This document shows, piece after piece, positions 45,289 to 54,000 of a stretch of 64,000 bases of DNA. The DNA is from Sphingorhabdus sp. Alg231-15 (lineage in GTDB: Bacteria; Pseudomonadota; Alphaproteobacteria; Sphingomonadales; Sphingomonadaceae): contig NZ_LT703001.1 of NCBI RefSeq assembly GCF_900149705.1, positions 2,722,001 to 2,786,000 of the forward strand. Direction: 5' to 3'. Position numbers and translations under genes: made by a program. The notes beneath the pieces were generated by a model that did no database searches, was not told the DNA's origin, and worked only from the letters and a program-made list of their open reading frames with translations. Numbering within the stretch: position 1 is the first letter of the stretch; every line of letters starts with the position of its first letter.

Positions 45289-46688
45289 CACAATAGCTCC
45301 CGGACATCGGAAATCGCTCCGGCCAGCGCACTAGCGACAACCGTTTCCGGGCTCGCAATATGGGTTTTGACGCCCGGCCCCTGACGACTTTCAAAATTGC
45401 GGTTGGTCGTTGATATGACCCGCGATCCGGCATCAAAACTCTCGCCGCCAGCATAGAAGCACATCGAGCAACCGCTTTCCCGCCATTCAAACCCGGCATC
45501 GCGGAAAATCACGTCTATCCCTTCCGCTTCCGCTTCGCGTTTGACGCGGGAAGAGCCCGGGACGCAGATGGCTTTGATCTGATTGGCAATTTTTTTGCCT
45601 TTCAGTAATGCGCTGGCTCGCCGCAGATCGGACAGGCGGCTGTTGGTGCAGCTTCCAATGAAGGCGGCGTCAATTGGTGTTCCGGCAAGGCCTTGCCCCT
45701 TTTGCAATGCCATATAATCGAGCGGTTGCTGGCTTGCGTCGTCCGGGATAGACCCACTTATACTGATGCTGTGTTCTGGACTGGTTCCCCAACTTACCAT
45801 TGGAGTTATGTCACCGGCATCGATTTCAATATCGGTGTCGAAAACAGCGTTTGTGCCACTTGTCAGTTTTTTCCAATGCTCAACTGCCTGCTTCCAATCT
45901 GAACCCTTCGGCGCATAATGACGATCCTCAAGATATGCGAAAGTTTTGACATCAGGAGCAATAAACCCGGACATTGCGGAAAATTCCGTGGCCATATTAC
46001 ACAGGGTCATCCGTCCTTCCATATCCAGTGCCCGAACAGCGTCTCCGGCAAATTCGACCGCGTGCCCCTTGCCACCGGCAGCGCCATGCCGGGCGATCAA
46101 GGTCATGATCATGTCCTTGGGCGTGACGCCTTTTGATAGTGCGCCAGAAAACCGAACCCGCATGGACTTTGGCTTGTTCAATCGCAGCGTTCCGGTTGTC
46201 ATCGCATGTTCTGCTTCCGACGAGCCGATTCCCCATGCGAGCGCTCCAAAGGCGCCTTGGGTGCACGTATGGCTATCGGGCGCCACCAATGTACAACCTG
46301 GTAACACGATCCCCATTTCCGGTGAAATCACGTGGACAATGCCTTGATCGGGATCGTTTACATCAAACAAGGTAATCCCAGCGGCTTTCGTGGCAGCTCT
46401 AGTCTCGGTAATGAACGCCTGCCCTCCAGGCATAAGGGTCCTATCTGTCCGCCCCGACCGCGTGTCGACAATATGGTCAGTAACGGCAAAGACACGCGCA
46501 GGGTCGGCTACTGTCCGCCCCGCTTCCGCCAGCGCGTTCAATGCGGACGCGCCGGTGCGCTCGTGCAGAAACACCCGATCAATCGCCAGCAATGCGCCCC
46601 CGCCTGGCAAGGCGGAGATCACATGGCTATCCCATAATGCATCAAACAGGGTGGATGGTTCAGGCAGAAGCAGCCTCCATTTCCGCAT
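45288..46688 (-). CDS. LeuC-like large subunit of an aconitase-family hydro-lyase
   Basis: About 466 residues. The 4Fe-4S cysteines appear in FIGSCTNSR and in SGCSMCFYAG; the substrate site DSHTCTQGAFGALAWGIGSSE is intact. Start choice is uncertain: ATG at 46688 gives an N-terminus overlapping the previous gene by 29 nt, whereas a CTG at 46665-46667 lies 6 nt after GGAGG and would give the usual LeuC start just before TLFDALWDSHVI. Function with the LeuD-like protein: reversible (de)hydration of a branched diacid. Confidence 0.85.
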   Translation of the reverse strand: MRKWRLLLPEPSTLFDALWDSHVISALPGGGALLAIDRVFLHERTGASALNALAEAGRTVADPARVFAVTDHIVDTRSGRTDRTLMPGGQAFITETRAATKAAGITLFDVNDPDQGIVHVISPEMGIVLPGCTLVAPDSHTCTQGAFGALAWGIGSSEAEHAMTTGTLRLNKPKSMRVRFSGALSKGVTPKDMIMTLIARHGAAGGKGHAVEFAGDAVRALDMEGRMTLCNMATEFSAMSGFIAPDVKTFAYLEDRHYAPKGSDWKQAVEHWKKLTSGTNAVFDTDIEIDAGDITPMVSWGTSPEHSISISGSIPDDASQQPLDYMALQKGQGLAGTPIDAAFIGSCTNSRLSDLRRASALLKGKKIANQIKAICVPGSSRVKREAEAEGIDVIFRDAGFEWRESGCSMCFYAGGESFDAGSRVISTTNRNFESRQGPGVKTHIASPETVVASALAGAISDVRELL

Positions 46689-47160
46689 CAACACCGCGCC
46701 AGTCCTTGGTCACAAAAGTCTCCTGTATCGCGGTCCGCGTTTCCAACAAGCCGTTTCTAATCCAGTGCCATGTTCGGCAACGATTCTGGCCCTCGTCGGA
46801 AATCTGGATCTGTTCATAGAGATAAAGCGATGGATCGCCTTGCCGCTGCCAATATAGCATCACAGTGCGATTATATTCGTCCAGCGGCACTTCTGCAGCC
46901 CAGCCCTTGATCAGGTCATTGTCCCACCATACGCGTTTGTCTCGATATTCTGCTGGAAACTCACGTATCTCTGTTTTGCCATCAGCCCATGTATAATGGT
47001 TGGTCTGATGATAAGGTATATCACCGTCGTCCGGGAATCGACAAAGCAGGCGAGAGGCATGCTCGTCAATTTTCTCATTCTGCGCATTGAAATAGGTGTA
47101 GGTACCATTCCAGACGCCTTCGTGGCGGGCCAAAAGCGGCATGTCTTCTCTGATTCCCAT
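46660..47160 (-). CDS. DUF3598-like beta-barrel protein
   Basis: 166 residues. HEGVWNGTYTYFNAQNEKID near the N-terminus and YWQRQGDPSLYLYEQIQIS resemble the lipocalin/fatty-acid-binding-like DUF3598 group; I am moderately sure. No catalytic motif seen. Start and previous stop share one base (TAATG), and its 3' end overlaps the LeuC-like gene. Possibly a binding protein for a pathway intermediate. Confidence 0.6.
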   Translation of the reverse strand: MGIREDMPLLARHEGVWNGTYTYFNAQNEKIDEHASRLLCRFPDDGDIPYHQTNHYTWADGKTEIREFPAEYRDKRVWWDNDLIKGWAAEVPLDEYNRTVMLYWQRQGDPSLYLYEQIQISDEGQNRCRTWHWIRNGLLETRTAIQETFVTKDWRGVDAEMEAASA

Positions 47161-48539
47161 TAGTTTTCCTTTTGTCTTGATTGGAGGGCAATATGATATT
47201 GTCTGGCGCTGTGACCGTTGATCAAGGCAAGATGCTCTGCGGCCAGATTTCCAGGCTCTAGATGCTGTTCATCGAAAGCAACCGCGTGATCGGTATCGAC
47301 CGTGTACCAAGGCGCAAACATATGACGAGCACGCACAATCTGCCATGCCATGTTAAGATAATTACCGAAGCGATCAGGCGACAGATCGGGATAAAGTTTC
47401 TCTGGTTCGCCGATGGGTAGCGTGGGATAGACGATCTCACTGGTGCCAAGGGAACCGGCGACGGCAGCGATGACCGCATCCCAGGAAGCCCAGGTTACAG
47501 GCGTATCATCGGCCCAATTGTCTGACAGGCCGTGGCCAGGCAGATCAATGGCAATCTGTCCTGCTGGTTGGTTGCCCGCCACAGCATAGGATGGGGCGTG
47601 CAAGTCAAGCTTGTCGCCAGTGCGATCACCGCGCCAGTGGATCAGGCCGTCAAAACCCTTTGTGTGGATCGCCACAAAGCCTTCATCACTGGCCTCAGGC
47701 AAATGATCAACCATTGGCGTTTCTGTGACGAGCAGATGAGAGAGACTGACCGCCTGATGATCTGCTGGTGTCGCAACTTTTTGTGCGTTCCAGCTGGCAG
47801 GCATCTGTCCCAGACGATCGATATGCTCCTGCAAAGGATCACCATCATATGCGCTGATCAGGCAAGGCGGGACATCGGCGTCCACGGCTGGAATATCACG
47901 CGGCGCGCGCAGTACGGCGCCATAGCCGGCTTGATAAGCATTACCGGCATCAAGCATTTCCCGGACAATCGCATCGACCCGAGCGGGGTCATCATTGGCA
48001 ACGGAAAGCCGATGGGCATCATCAGTTGCAAACCATGGGAAGAACCAGCTTTGTTCCAGAATGCGGTTCCACAACCATGTCAGATGTTCACCATAATCGG
48101 AGGGGTGAAACTCGGGTAAATAGCGATCACTGAAAAGCGCCATTTCTTCGGGCGTCCAGATTGCATAGCCGCCAACCGCCAGGGTCGTGATTCGACTCGG
48201 ATGACGCTTGACCGCCGTTACCAAAATGATTCCACCGGAATGGAAACCATAAGCTGCACATTTTTTTATGCCCAGCGCGTCAAGAAAATCGATAACTGCA
48301 TCTGCATATTCGACGATTTCTGGATGACCTGAGAGCGGATCAGATTGACCAAAACCCGGCGTATCAGGGGCAATGCAGGTGAAATGTGCTGCCCATTTTT
48401 CCATTAGTGCTTCATATTCTTTCGAGCTGCGTGGGCTTTGATGCACCATCAACAGCGGAGGGCCACTACCGGCCTTGCGATAATGGACGCGGCGTATGTT
48501 GCCGCTATGGTCAATGTCTATAAAGTGGCGTGTGATCAT
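47160..48539 (-). CDS. Alpha/beta hydrolase with a second, degenerate hydrolase-like half
   Basis: 459 residues from the ATG at 48539; the frame extends to 48560 only by running through the operator. The first half is a standard alpha/beta hydrolase: oxyanion region MVHQSPRSSKEYE, IAPDTPGFGQSD, nucleophile elbow YGFHSGG. The second half repeats parts of it: IAIDLPGHGLSD, then SPDRFGNYLNMAWQI aligning with HPSDYGEHLTWLWNRI, then FAPWYTVDTDH with FFPWFATDDAH. No nucleophile elbow is left in this half. First gene of the long leftward operon; NicD-like amide or ester hydrolysis is possible. Confidence 0.8.
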   Translation of the reverse strand: MITRHFIDIDHSGNIRRVHYRKAGSGPPLLMVHQSPRSSKEYEALMEKWAAHFTCIAPDTPGFGQSDPLSGHPEIVEYADAVIDFLDALGIKKCAAYGFHSGGIILVTAVKRHPSRITTLAVGGYAIWTPEEMALFSDRYLPEFHPSDYGEHLTWLWNRILEQSWFFPWFATDDAHRLSVANDDPARVDAIVREMLDAGNAYQAGYGAVLRAPRDIPAVDADVPPCLISAYDGDPLQEHIDRLGQMPASWNAQKVATPADHQAVSLSHLLVTETPMVDHLPEASDEGFVAIHTKGFDGLIHWRGDRTGDKLDLHAPSYAVAGNQPAGQIAIDLPGHGLSDNWADDTPVTWASWDAVIAAVAGSLGTSEIVYPTLPIGEPEKLYPDLSPDRFGNYLNMAWQIVRARHMFAPWYTVDTDHAVAFDEQHLEPGNLAAEHLALINGHSARQYHIALQSRQKEN

Positions 48540-48545
48540 TTTTCC

Positions 48546-48574
48546 AATTTGTCCGGACAAATTTGTCTCGACAA
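48546..48574. promoter_or_regulatory. 18-bp palindromic operator plus adjacent half-conserved copy
   Basis: AATTTGTCCGGACAAATT (48546-48563) is a perfect 18-bp palindrome 7 bp before the hydrolase start. TTGTCTCGACAA (48563-48574) follows with the same TTGT..ACAA arms but an imperfect centre, 14 bp centre to centre. The same 18-mer recurs at 55788-55805. It lies between two large divergent operons, so the regulator probably controls both. Confidence 0.78.
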
Positions 48575-48623
48575 GTCTTTTTTGCAGATTATTGTATTTT
48601 TATCGAATCCGGAGAGAGATATT

Positions 48624-49304
48624 ATGACGCTTGTCGGCACAAAAATGGTTTCTGATAGCCGCACGGCGCGGGAGATCTTTGAAGAAGTCATTGGTAACCC
48701 CGCACGAAAGAAATTCGGTTTCGGCGATAAGCTCGCCATCGTCAATGTCGATGTCCAGCAATCTTATACGCGGACCGACATGTTCAAGACGGCCTATGAG
48801 ACCGATCCGAATCAGATTGATTATATTAACCGGATTTCGTCCCTGGCGCGGGCCAAAGGCATGCCGGTCATCTGGAGCCGAGTGGCCTATAAGGACGACG
48901 CTGCAGATGCTGGAGTCTGGGGCACGCGAACGGATACCGAAGATTCGCTGCAGAATATCAAATATGACAGCGAGCGACATCTGCTTGATCCGCGCTGCGA
49001 AGTGGACGCCGATGATCTGGAATATACCAAGCGCATGCCCAGTGCCTTTTTTGAAACGCCGCTTGCGAGCTATTTGACCTGGCATAAAGTCGATACAGTT
49101 GTTGTGACAGGTGGCTCCACATCTGGCTGTGTACGGGCCACAGCGGTGGATGCGCTGAGCCACGGGTATCGCACGATCGTCCCGATCGAAACCTGCGCAG
49201 ACAAGCATGAAAGCTATCATTTCGCCAACCTGACCGACTTGCAGTTGAAATATGCCGATGTGGAACCGGTACAAACCGTGATTGACTGGCTGGAGGCGCG
49301 CTAG
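48624..49304 (+). CDS. Isochorismatase-family cysteine amidohydrolase, second copy
   Basis: 226 residues from the ATG at 48624, with GGAGAGAG about 6 nt upstream. Triad: D43 (IVNVDVQQSY), K136 (YTKRMPSAFF) and C169 (GGSTSGCVRATA). It resembles N-carbamoylsarcosine amidase / maleamate amidohydrolase. It is the first gene of a seven-gene rightward operon with overlaps throughout, followed by two deacetylase-like genes. A half-amidase acting after ring opening is a fair inference. Confidence 0.86.
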   Translation: MTLVGTKMVSDSRTAREIFEEVIGNPARKKFGFGDKLAIVNVDVQQSYTRTDMFKTAYETDPNQIDYINRISSLARAKGMPVIWSRVAYKDDAADAGVWGTRTDTEDSLQNIKYDSERHLLDPRCEVDADDLEYTKRMPSAFFETPLASYLTWHKVDTVVVTGGSTSGCVRATAVDALSHGYRTIVPIETCADKHESYHFANLTDLQLKYADVEPVQTVIDWLEAR

Positions 49305-50197
49305 TGTCCGAAGTACAGAAATCCGATCCAGGGTTATATGACTATCTGCCCTATCGTGGCCGCCCGAAAATCGAATGGCCGGATGGTAAGACCTGCGCGG
49401 TCTGGGTAGCGCCCAATCTCGAGTTTTATGAACTGGACCCGGCAGTGAATCCTCATCGGAAAAGCTGGCCAAAGCCGCATCCCGACGTGGTCGGTTATAG
49501 CCATCGTGATCATGCCAATCGCGTGTCCCATTGGCGCATGGCGGAGATGATGACTAAGCATGGCTTTCCGGGATCGGTGAGCTTATCGGTGGCGCTGTGT
49601 GACCATATTCCTGAAGTTGTTGAAGATGCTAGCCAGCGTGGCTGGGAGTTTTTCAGCCACGGTATTTACAATACGCGCTACTCTTATGGCATGGATGAAG
49701 CCCAGGAACGTGCAATTATTGAGGACTCGATCACAACTGTGGAGCGCGCCACAGGTCAGCGGATTCGAGGGTGGCTGGCTCCGGCGCTGACCCATACGCC
49801 TCGTACGCTCGATCTGCTCGCCGAATATGGATTGGATTATACCTGCGACCTTTATCATGATGACCAGCCGACCGATGTGAAGGTGAAATCCGGCCAGCTG
49901 ACTGCCATTCCTTACAGCTTGGAGGTCAATGATCATTACGGCTTCTTCATCTACAATATGTCGCCGCGGGAATATGCCGATACGCTGATCCGTCAATATA
50001 ACAGACTGGCCGCAGAAGGCATACAATCGGGAACTGTGATGTGCATACCGTTGCACAGCTATTTAATTGGTCAGCCCCACCGCATTGGTCCGTTTGAAGA
50101 GGTTCTTGAGCATATCGCCGCTGATGGACGGGCATGGATCACCAAAGCCGGCGATATAGTGGACTGTTTCCGGAAGCAGACGGGAGGTGCCTTATGA
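49304..50197 (+). CDS. Polysaccharide-deacetylase-fold, allantoinase (PuuE)-like hydrolase
   Basis: 297 residues from a GTG that shares a base with the previous TAG. NodB-type fold: WVAPNLEFYELDP, metal-binding His in FFSHGIYNTRYSYGMDEAQE, GWLAPALTHTPRTLDLL, and a late His in CIPLHSYLIGQPHR. The layout fits cofactor-independent allantoinase PuuE and cyclic-amide hydrolases rather than sugar deacetylases, and no sugar genes are nearby. A homologous gene follows directly. Confidence 0.83.
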   Translation: MSEVQKSDPGLYDYLPYRGRPKIEWPDGKTCAVWVAPNLEFYELDPAVNPHRKSWPKPHPDVVGYSHRDHANRVSHWRMAEMMTKHGFPGSVSLSVALCDHIPEVVEDASQRGWEFFSHGIYNTRYSYGMDEAQERAIIEDSITTVERATGQRIRGWLAPALTHTPRTLDLLAEYGLDYTCDLYHDDQPTDVKVKSGQLTAIPYSLEVNDHYGFFIYNMSPREYADTLIRQYNRLAAEGIQSGTVMCIPLHSYLIGQPHRIGPFEEVLEHIAADGRAWITKAGDIVDCFRKQTGGAL

Positions 50198-51117
50198 GCC
50201 TTGACCCCAGCTATCTGGACTATCCCAAACGCGGCCGCGGGATGGATCATGACTATTATCCCTATAGCAGCTTGTTTGATCGCAAACCGTTGCAGTGGCC
50301 CGATGGCAAAAAACTGCTCATCTGGCCTGTCATCAGCCTGGAATATTTTCCGATGGTACCGAACGATGACCCATTCCGGGCGCCAGGACACATGCAGACG
50401 GCTTATCCCGATTATCGCCATTATACTGCGCGGGAATATGGCACGCGGATTGGAATCTACCGGTTGCTAGATGCGTTTGAAAAGGTTGGTGCAACGGTTT
50501 CGGTAGCGGCCAACAGCGTCATTGCTGATCGTTACCCACAGTTAATTGAGGAAATTATCGCCAGTGGTCATGAAATCATCGCGCATAGTATAGACATGAA
50601 CGGCACAATTGCTAGCGGTATGGATGAAGCGGATGAGAAGGCCTTGATCGAGGACACGCTTTCAACGCTCGAAAGAACAATCGGAAAGCGGCCACGTGGG
50701 TGGTTGTCGATAGCGCGTTCGCAGAGCTTTAACACCGCAAAATTTCTTGCCGAGGCAGGCGTTGAGTATATGTGTGACTGGGCCAATGACGAATTGCCTT
50801 ATGGGTTCCAGACCGACGGTGGAGCGATCACCAATATCCCGCTCAATCATGAACTTTCAGACCGCCACATTATCAACGTCCAGCAGCAATCGGTTGATAG
50901 CTATGCGCAGCAGATGCACGATGCTGCTGATTGGTTGCTGAAGGAAACCGAACAATATGGTGGTCGGATGCTGCCGATGCATTTGACACCTTATATCATG
51001 GGATTGCCTTATCGTATCAGCAGTTTTGAGACTTTGATCGCGGATTTTGCCAAGCACAAGAATATTGGGTTCGCTCGAGGTGATACGGTACTTGACAGCT
51101 GGAAGGCGCAGCAATGA
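50194..51117 (+). CDS. Polysaccharide-deacetylase-fold, allantoinase-like hydrolase, second copy
   Basis: 307 residues from the ATG at 50194 (GGGAGG upstream, ATGA overlap). It parallels the previous protein: PDGKKLLIWPVISLEYF, HEIIAHSIDMNGTIASGMDEAD, RGWLSIARSQSFNT, and LPMHLTPYIMGLPYR. The two may form a heteromer or act on related substrates. Probable role: opening of a cyclic amide or imide; this is inferred from the PuuE-like fold and the amidase next to it. Confidence 0.83.
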   Translation: MSLDPSYLDYPKRGRGMDHDYYPYSSLFDRKPLQWPDGKKLLIWPVISLEYFPMVPNDDPFRAPGHMQTAYPDYRHYTAREYGTRIGIYRLLDAFEKVGATVSVAANSVIADRYPQLIEEIIASGHEIIAHSIDMNGTIASGMDEADEKALIEDTLSTLERTIGKRPRGWLSIARSQSFNTAKFLAEAGVEYMCDWANDELPYGFQTDGGAITNIPLNHELSDRHIINVQQQSVDSYAQQMHDAADWLLKETEQYGGRMLPMHLTPYIMGLPYRISSFETLIADFAKHKNIGFARGDTVLDSWKAQQ

Positions 51118-52535
51118 AGATACGCAATCCGCGCTCCGGCCAAGCAGATTACGAGATCGCACCGTTTAGCAGCAAGGCAGTGGAAGAAGAGGCGAACCGA
51201 TTGCGCGGAGCGCAAAGTGATTGGGCGACTAAAAAGCCTGAAGAGCGCGGCGCGATATTGCTGCAATGGGCGGATGCGATAGAAGCTGATCTTAGTGCTA
51301 TCATTCCGGCCCTCACGGCGGACACAGGACGCGGCGGAATTTCGAAAATTGAGGCGGCTGGAGTGCCGGGGCAAATTAGGCGATGGGCGACCATGGCACC
51401 GCAACTGATTGCTGAAGGACAACCCGTCGAGCAACCAACATCGGTGCCGAAAATTACCACATCGACACGATTAGTGCCTTATCAATTGGTCGGGGTTATC
51501 AGCCCGTGGAATTTCCCGATGACTCTCGCGTTGATCGATGCGATTCCAGCGTTAATGGCGGGATCAGCCGTGCTGGTTAAACCGTCCGAAGTGACCCCGC
51601 GCTTTATCAAACCGCTAATGGAAACCGTGCGGAAAATCCCGGAATTGGCTGCTGTGCTGTCAATTATCGAAGGCGATGGCGCAACGGGTTCGGCAATGGT
51701 CGATCAGGTCGACTATATTTGCTTCACTGGATCGGTAGCCACCGGGCGTAAGGTAGGCGAGGCGGCCGCAAAATCATTTATCCCCGCAAGCCTGGAATTG
51801 GGGGGTAAAGATCCAATGATCATTCTTGCCAGTGCCAATCCAGAAAAGGCGGCTGCCACAGCTCTCAGAGCCAGTATTGTCAATACGGGTCAGGCCTGCC
51901 AGTCGATCGAGCGAGTCTATGTGGCGCGGGAGATTGCGGAACCGTTTCTCGCCAGTCTGACCGCTCAAGCGGAGGCGGTCCGGCTTAACCACCCTGATAT
52001 CAATCAAGGACATATCGGCCCGTTTATCTTTGAAAAACAAGCGAAGATTGCACAGAGTCAGATTGATGATGCGATCCAAAAAGGCGCGAAACTGATCACC
52101 GGCGGAACGGTCGAGAATCTCGGCGGCGGGCTGTATCTCAGGCCGACCATACTCACCGACGTCTCGCCGGATTCCGTCATCATCTGCGAGGAAAATTTCG
52201 GGCCCGTTATCCCGGTCGTCATCTATGATCAGATTGAACAGGCGATTGCGCAGGCGAATGACAGTATCTTCGGATTATCTGCTGCGGTTGTTGGCGGATC
52301 GGTGACAGAGGCGGAACAGATAGCTGTGCGTCTGAAAGCAGGCGCGGTGTCGATTAATGACGGTTCGCTGACGTCGATGGTCTGGGAAGCCGAAAAATCG
52401 AGCTTCGGCTACTCGGGCCTTGGTGCATCGCGGATGGGTGCCAGCGGATTGATGCGCTTTTTCCGCAAGCAGGCGCTGATCCGGCAATCAGGTGAAGCGG
52501 CGCGGATAGAGGCTTTTGCAGAGGAGAATTTCTGA
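51114..52535 (+). CDS. Aldehyde dehydrogenase family protein
   Basis: 473 residues. LVGVISPWNFPMTLALIDAIPAL, the nucleotide region FTGSVATGRKVGEAA, catalytic Glu in LELGGKDPMI and catalytic Cys in NTGQACQSIERVYV are all present. It should oxidise an aldehyde intermediate with NAD(P)+. Start overlaps the previous stop by 4 nt; the next gene overlaps by 1 nt. Confidence 0.9.
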   Translation: MKIRNPRSGQADYEIAPFSSKAVEEEANRLRGAQSDWATKKPEERGAILLQWADAIEADLSAIIPALTADTGRGGISKIEAAGVPGQIRRWATMAPQLIAEGQPVEQPTSVPKITTSTRLVPYQLVGVISPWNFPMTLALIDAIPALMAGSAVLVKPSEVTPRFIKPLMETVRKIPELAAVLSIIEGDGATGSAMVDQVDYICFTGSVATGRKVGEAAAKSFIPASLELGGKDPMIILASANPEKAAATALRASIVNTGQACQSIERVYVAREIAEPFLASLTAQAEAVRLNHPDINQGHIGPFIFEKQAKIAQSQIDDAIQKGAKLITGGTVENLGGGLYLRPTILTDVSPDSVIICEENFGPVIPVVIYDQIEQAIAQANDSIFGLSAAVVGGSVTEAEQIAVRLKAGAVSINDGSLTSMVWEAEKSSFGYSGLGASRMGASGLMRFFRKQALIRQSGEAARIEAFAEENF

Positions 52536-53722
52536 TGGGCGTGGAATTACAGCATCCGATGAAACCGGAACTAACCGCCGAGGAAGCGGCGCGCGGACGA
52601 TTTGTTTCGGGTATCAGGGCGTTTATCCTCAATGATCTCGCCGGCGATTTGCGCACCGCTTATGACAAGCGGGCCGCTCCTGCCTTTGCCCGTGAGCAGG
52701 GCCGCGCGCCGAAAACTAGCAATGAAGCGCATCAGGCACTGCGCGGCGACCCGGCGTTCAATATCTATTCGGCCATGCGGGTACAGGCGCAAAAAATGGT
52801 CTGGCATGCTTCCGGCAATGTGGTCGCGCGCGATCTCGAACGGTTGGAGGCGGAAGCGGAAAATGTTGCTGACCGGCCCGGTTCGGTGAAACTGAACCCT
52901 AGTCTCGACATCCCGCGCAATGTCGATGCGATCGAAGTGCATTTGATGCCGGGCAGCTATACGCGCGGCGGTGAAACGCTAGAGGCTGGAGCGGTCTATG
53001 ATCAAGGTCTGGCTGTGTTTTCCATGGGCCTAATGGGTGCCAATCTTGATGATATCGGCCTGTCCATGGCTGCTTATGTGAAGGGTAAGTTTCCGGACTT
53101 CAACCCGCAGAGCATTCTCGATACGGGCTGTACCATCGGTCACAATACTTTGCCGTGGAAACAGACCTATCCTGACGCGAAGGTCGAAGCGATTGACGCA
53201 GCGGCTGGCGGCCTGCGCTATGCTTCCGCGCGGGCCAAAATGCAGGGGCAGGACGTTCATTTCACCCAAATGTCGGCCGATGCGCTCGACTATCCCGACG
53301 CCAGTTTTGGCCTCGTCTTTTCTTCGATGTTTCTCCATGAACTATCGAAAAAGGCACGGGCGGCGGCGTTTAAGGAAGCGTACCGGGTTCTCAAACCCGG
53401 CGGTTTGTTGCTTCATATGGAGTTACCGCCCAATGACCAGATGAATGCCTTTGACGGCTTTTATCTCGATTGGGACAGCTGGTATAATTCGGAACCTTTC
53501 TACAAAGGCTATCGCGACGAAAGCCCGTCGGAATTGTGCCAGGTAGGCGGCTTTGGTGCAGACGACTATTTCCAGTTCGTTGTGCCAAGCATCGGCATCT
53601 ATGGCGAGGAAGCGGTCGCGCAAGCTATAGCGGATGAGACTGCCAATGCGGTTGATAGCGAAACCACCGGGCGGCTAGCCGAAGGTATCATGTGGTTTGG
53701 ATTTGGAGCCTGGAAAAGATGA
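52535..53722 (+). CDS. Class I SAM-dependent methyltransferase with extra N-terminal domain (copy 1)
   Basis: 395 residues. An unrecognised N-terminal domain (1-190) contains HLMPGSY at 136-142. A Rossmann methyltransferase domain follows with a variant motif I, DTGCTIGHN (196-204), acidic residue in EAIDAAAGG, and RVLKPGGLLLHME. The last Gly of the usual GxGxG is kept, but the middle one is replaced. A paralogue is at 57451-58725 and shares MPGSY, the N-terminal domain and the TxGHN motif. It is coupled (4-nt overlap) to a small partner gene in both places. Confidence 0.85.
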   Translation: MGVELQHPMKPELTAEEAARGRFVSGIRAFILNDLAGDLRTAYDKRAAPAFAREQGRAPKTSNEAHQALRGDPAFNIYSAMRVQAQKMVWHASGNVVARDLERLEAEAENVADRPGSVKLNPSLDIPRNVDAIEVHLMPGSYTRGGETLEAGAVYDQGLAVFSMGLMGANLDDIGLSMAAYVKGKFPDFNPQSILDTGCTIGHNTLPWKQTYPDAKVEAIDAAAGGLRYASARAKMQGQDVHFTQMSADALDYPDASFGLVFSSMFLHELSKKARAAAFKEAYRVLKPGGLLLHMELPPNDQMNAFDGFYLDWDSWYNSEPFYKGYRDESPSELCQVGGFGADDYFQFVVPSIGIYGEEAVAQAIADETANAVDSETTGRLAEGIMWFGFGAWKR

Positions 53723-54000
53723 GTGGTGAGACCGCAAATCCCGGTCCGGCATTCAAACCTGACGATACGCCGAAGGAAATTTACGGCCCGGATGGCAAGC
53801 CGCAGTTTTTCGATGATCCCGGCATGGATCGTTTTGTAGCGGTGGCAATGAACATGGCACAGGAAATGTGGGTGCAGGAAGAGCGATTAATGGCGCTCGA
53901 AGGATTAAAAGCATCGGAAGCGGATCGCGAAGCAAAGCTGAAAGAGTTTATCGACCGCATTTTTGCGCCACTGCGCGAACAAGGGAGTGATGACGCATGA
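53719..54000 (+). CDS. Small helical partner of the methyltransferase (copy 1)
   Basis: 93 residues from the ATG at 53719 (ATGA overlap with the methyltransferase stop). PQFFDDPGMDRFVAVAMNMA is followed by a helical stretch ending in a Lys/Glu-rich tail, probably a coiled coil (about 36-85). The protein at 57092-57454 has the corresponding FDDP..(D/E)R pattern and also accompanies a methyltransferase. I know no family name; a small regulatory or structural subunit is the simplest idea. Confidence 0.72.
   Translation: MSGETANPGPAFKPDDTPKEIYGPDGKPQFFDDPGMDRFVAVAMNMAQEMWVQEERLMALEGLKASEADREAKLKEFIDRIFAPLREQGSDDA

Noticed and set aside
44671-46688. Leucine biosynthesis genes leuC and leuD
   Set aside because: The proteins are of that family, but no leuA or leuB is near and they are coupled to a CoA transferase and a lyase, so I describe them by family only.
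48600-49472. Open frame on the minus strand opposite the second isochorismatase-like gene
   Set aside because: The plus-strand gene has an intact catalytic triad and a ribosome-binding site; the antisense frame has neither.
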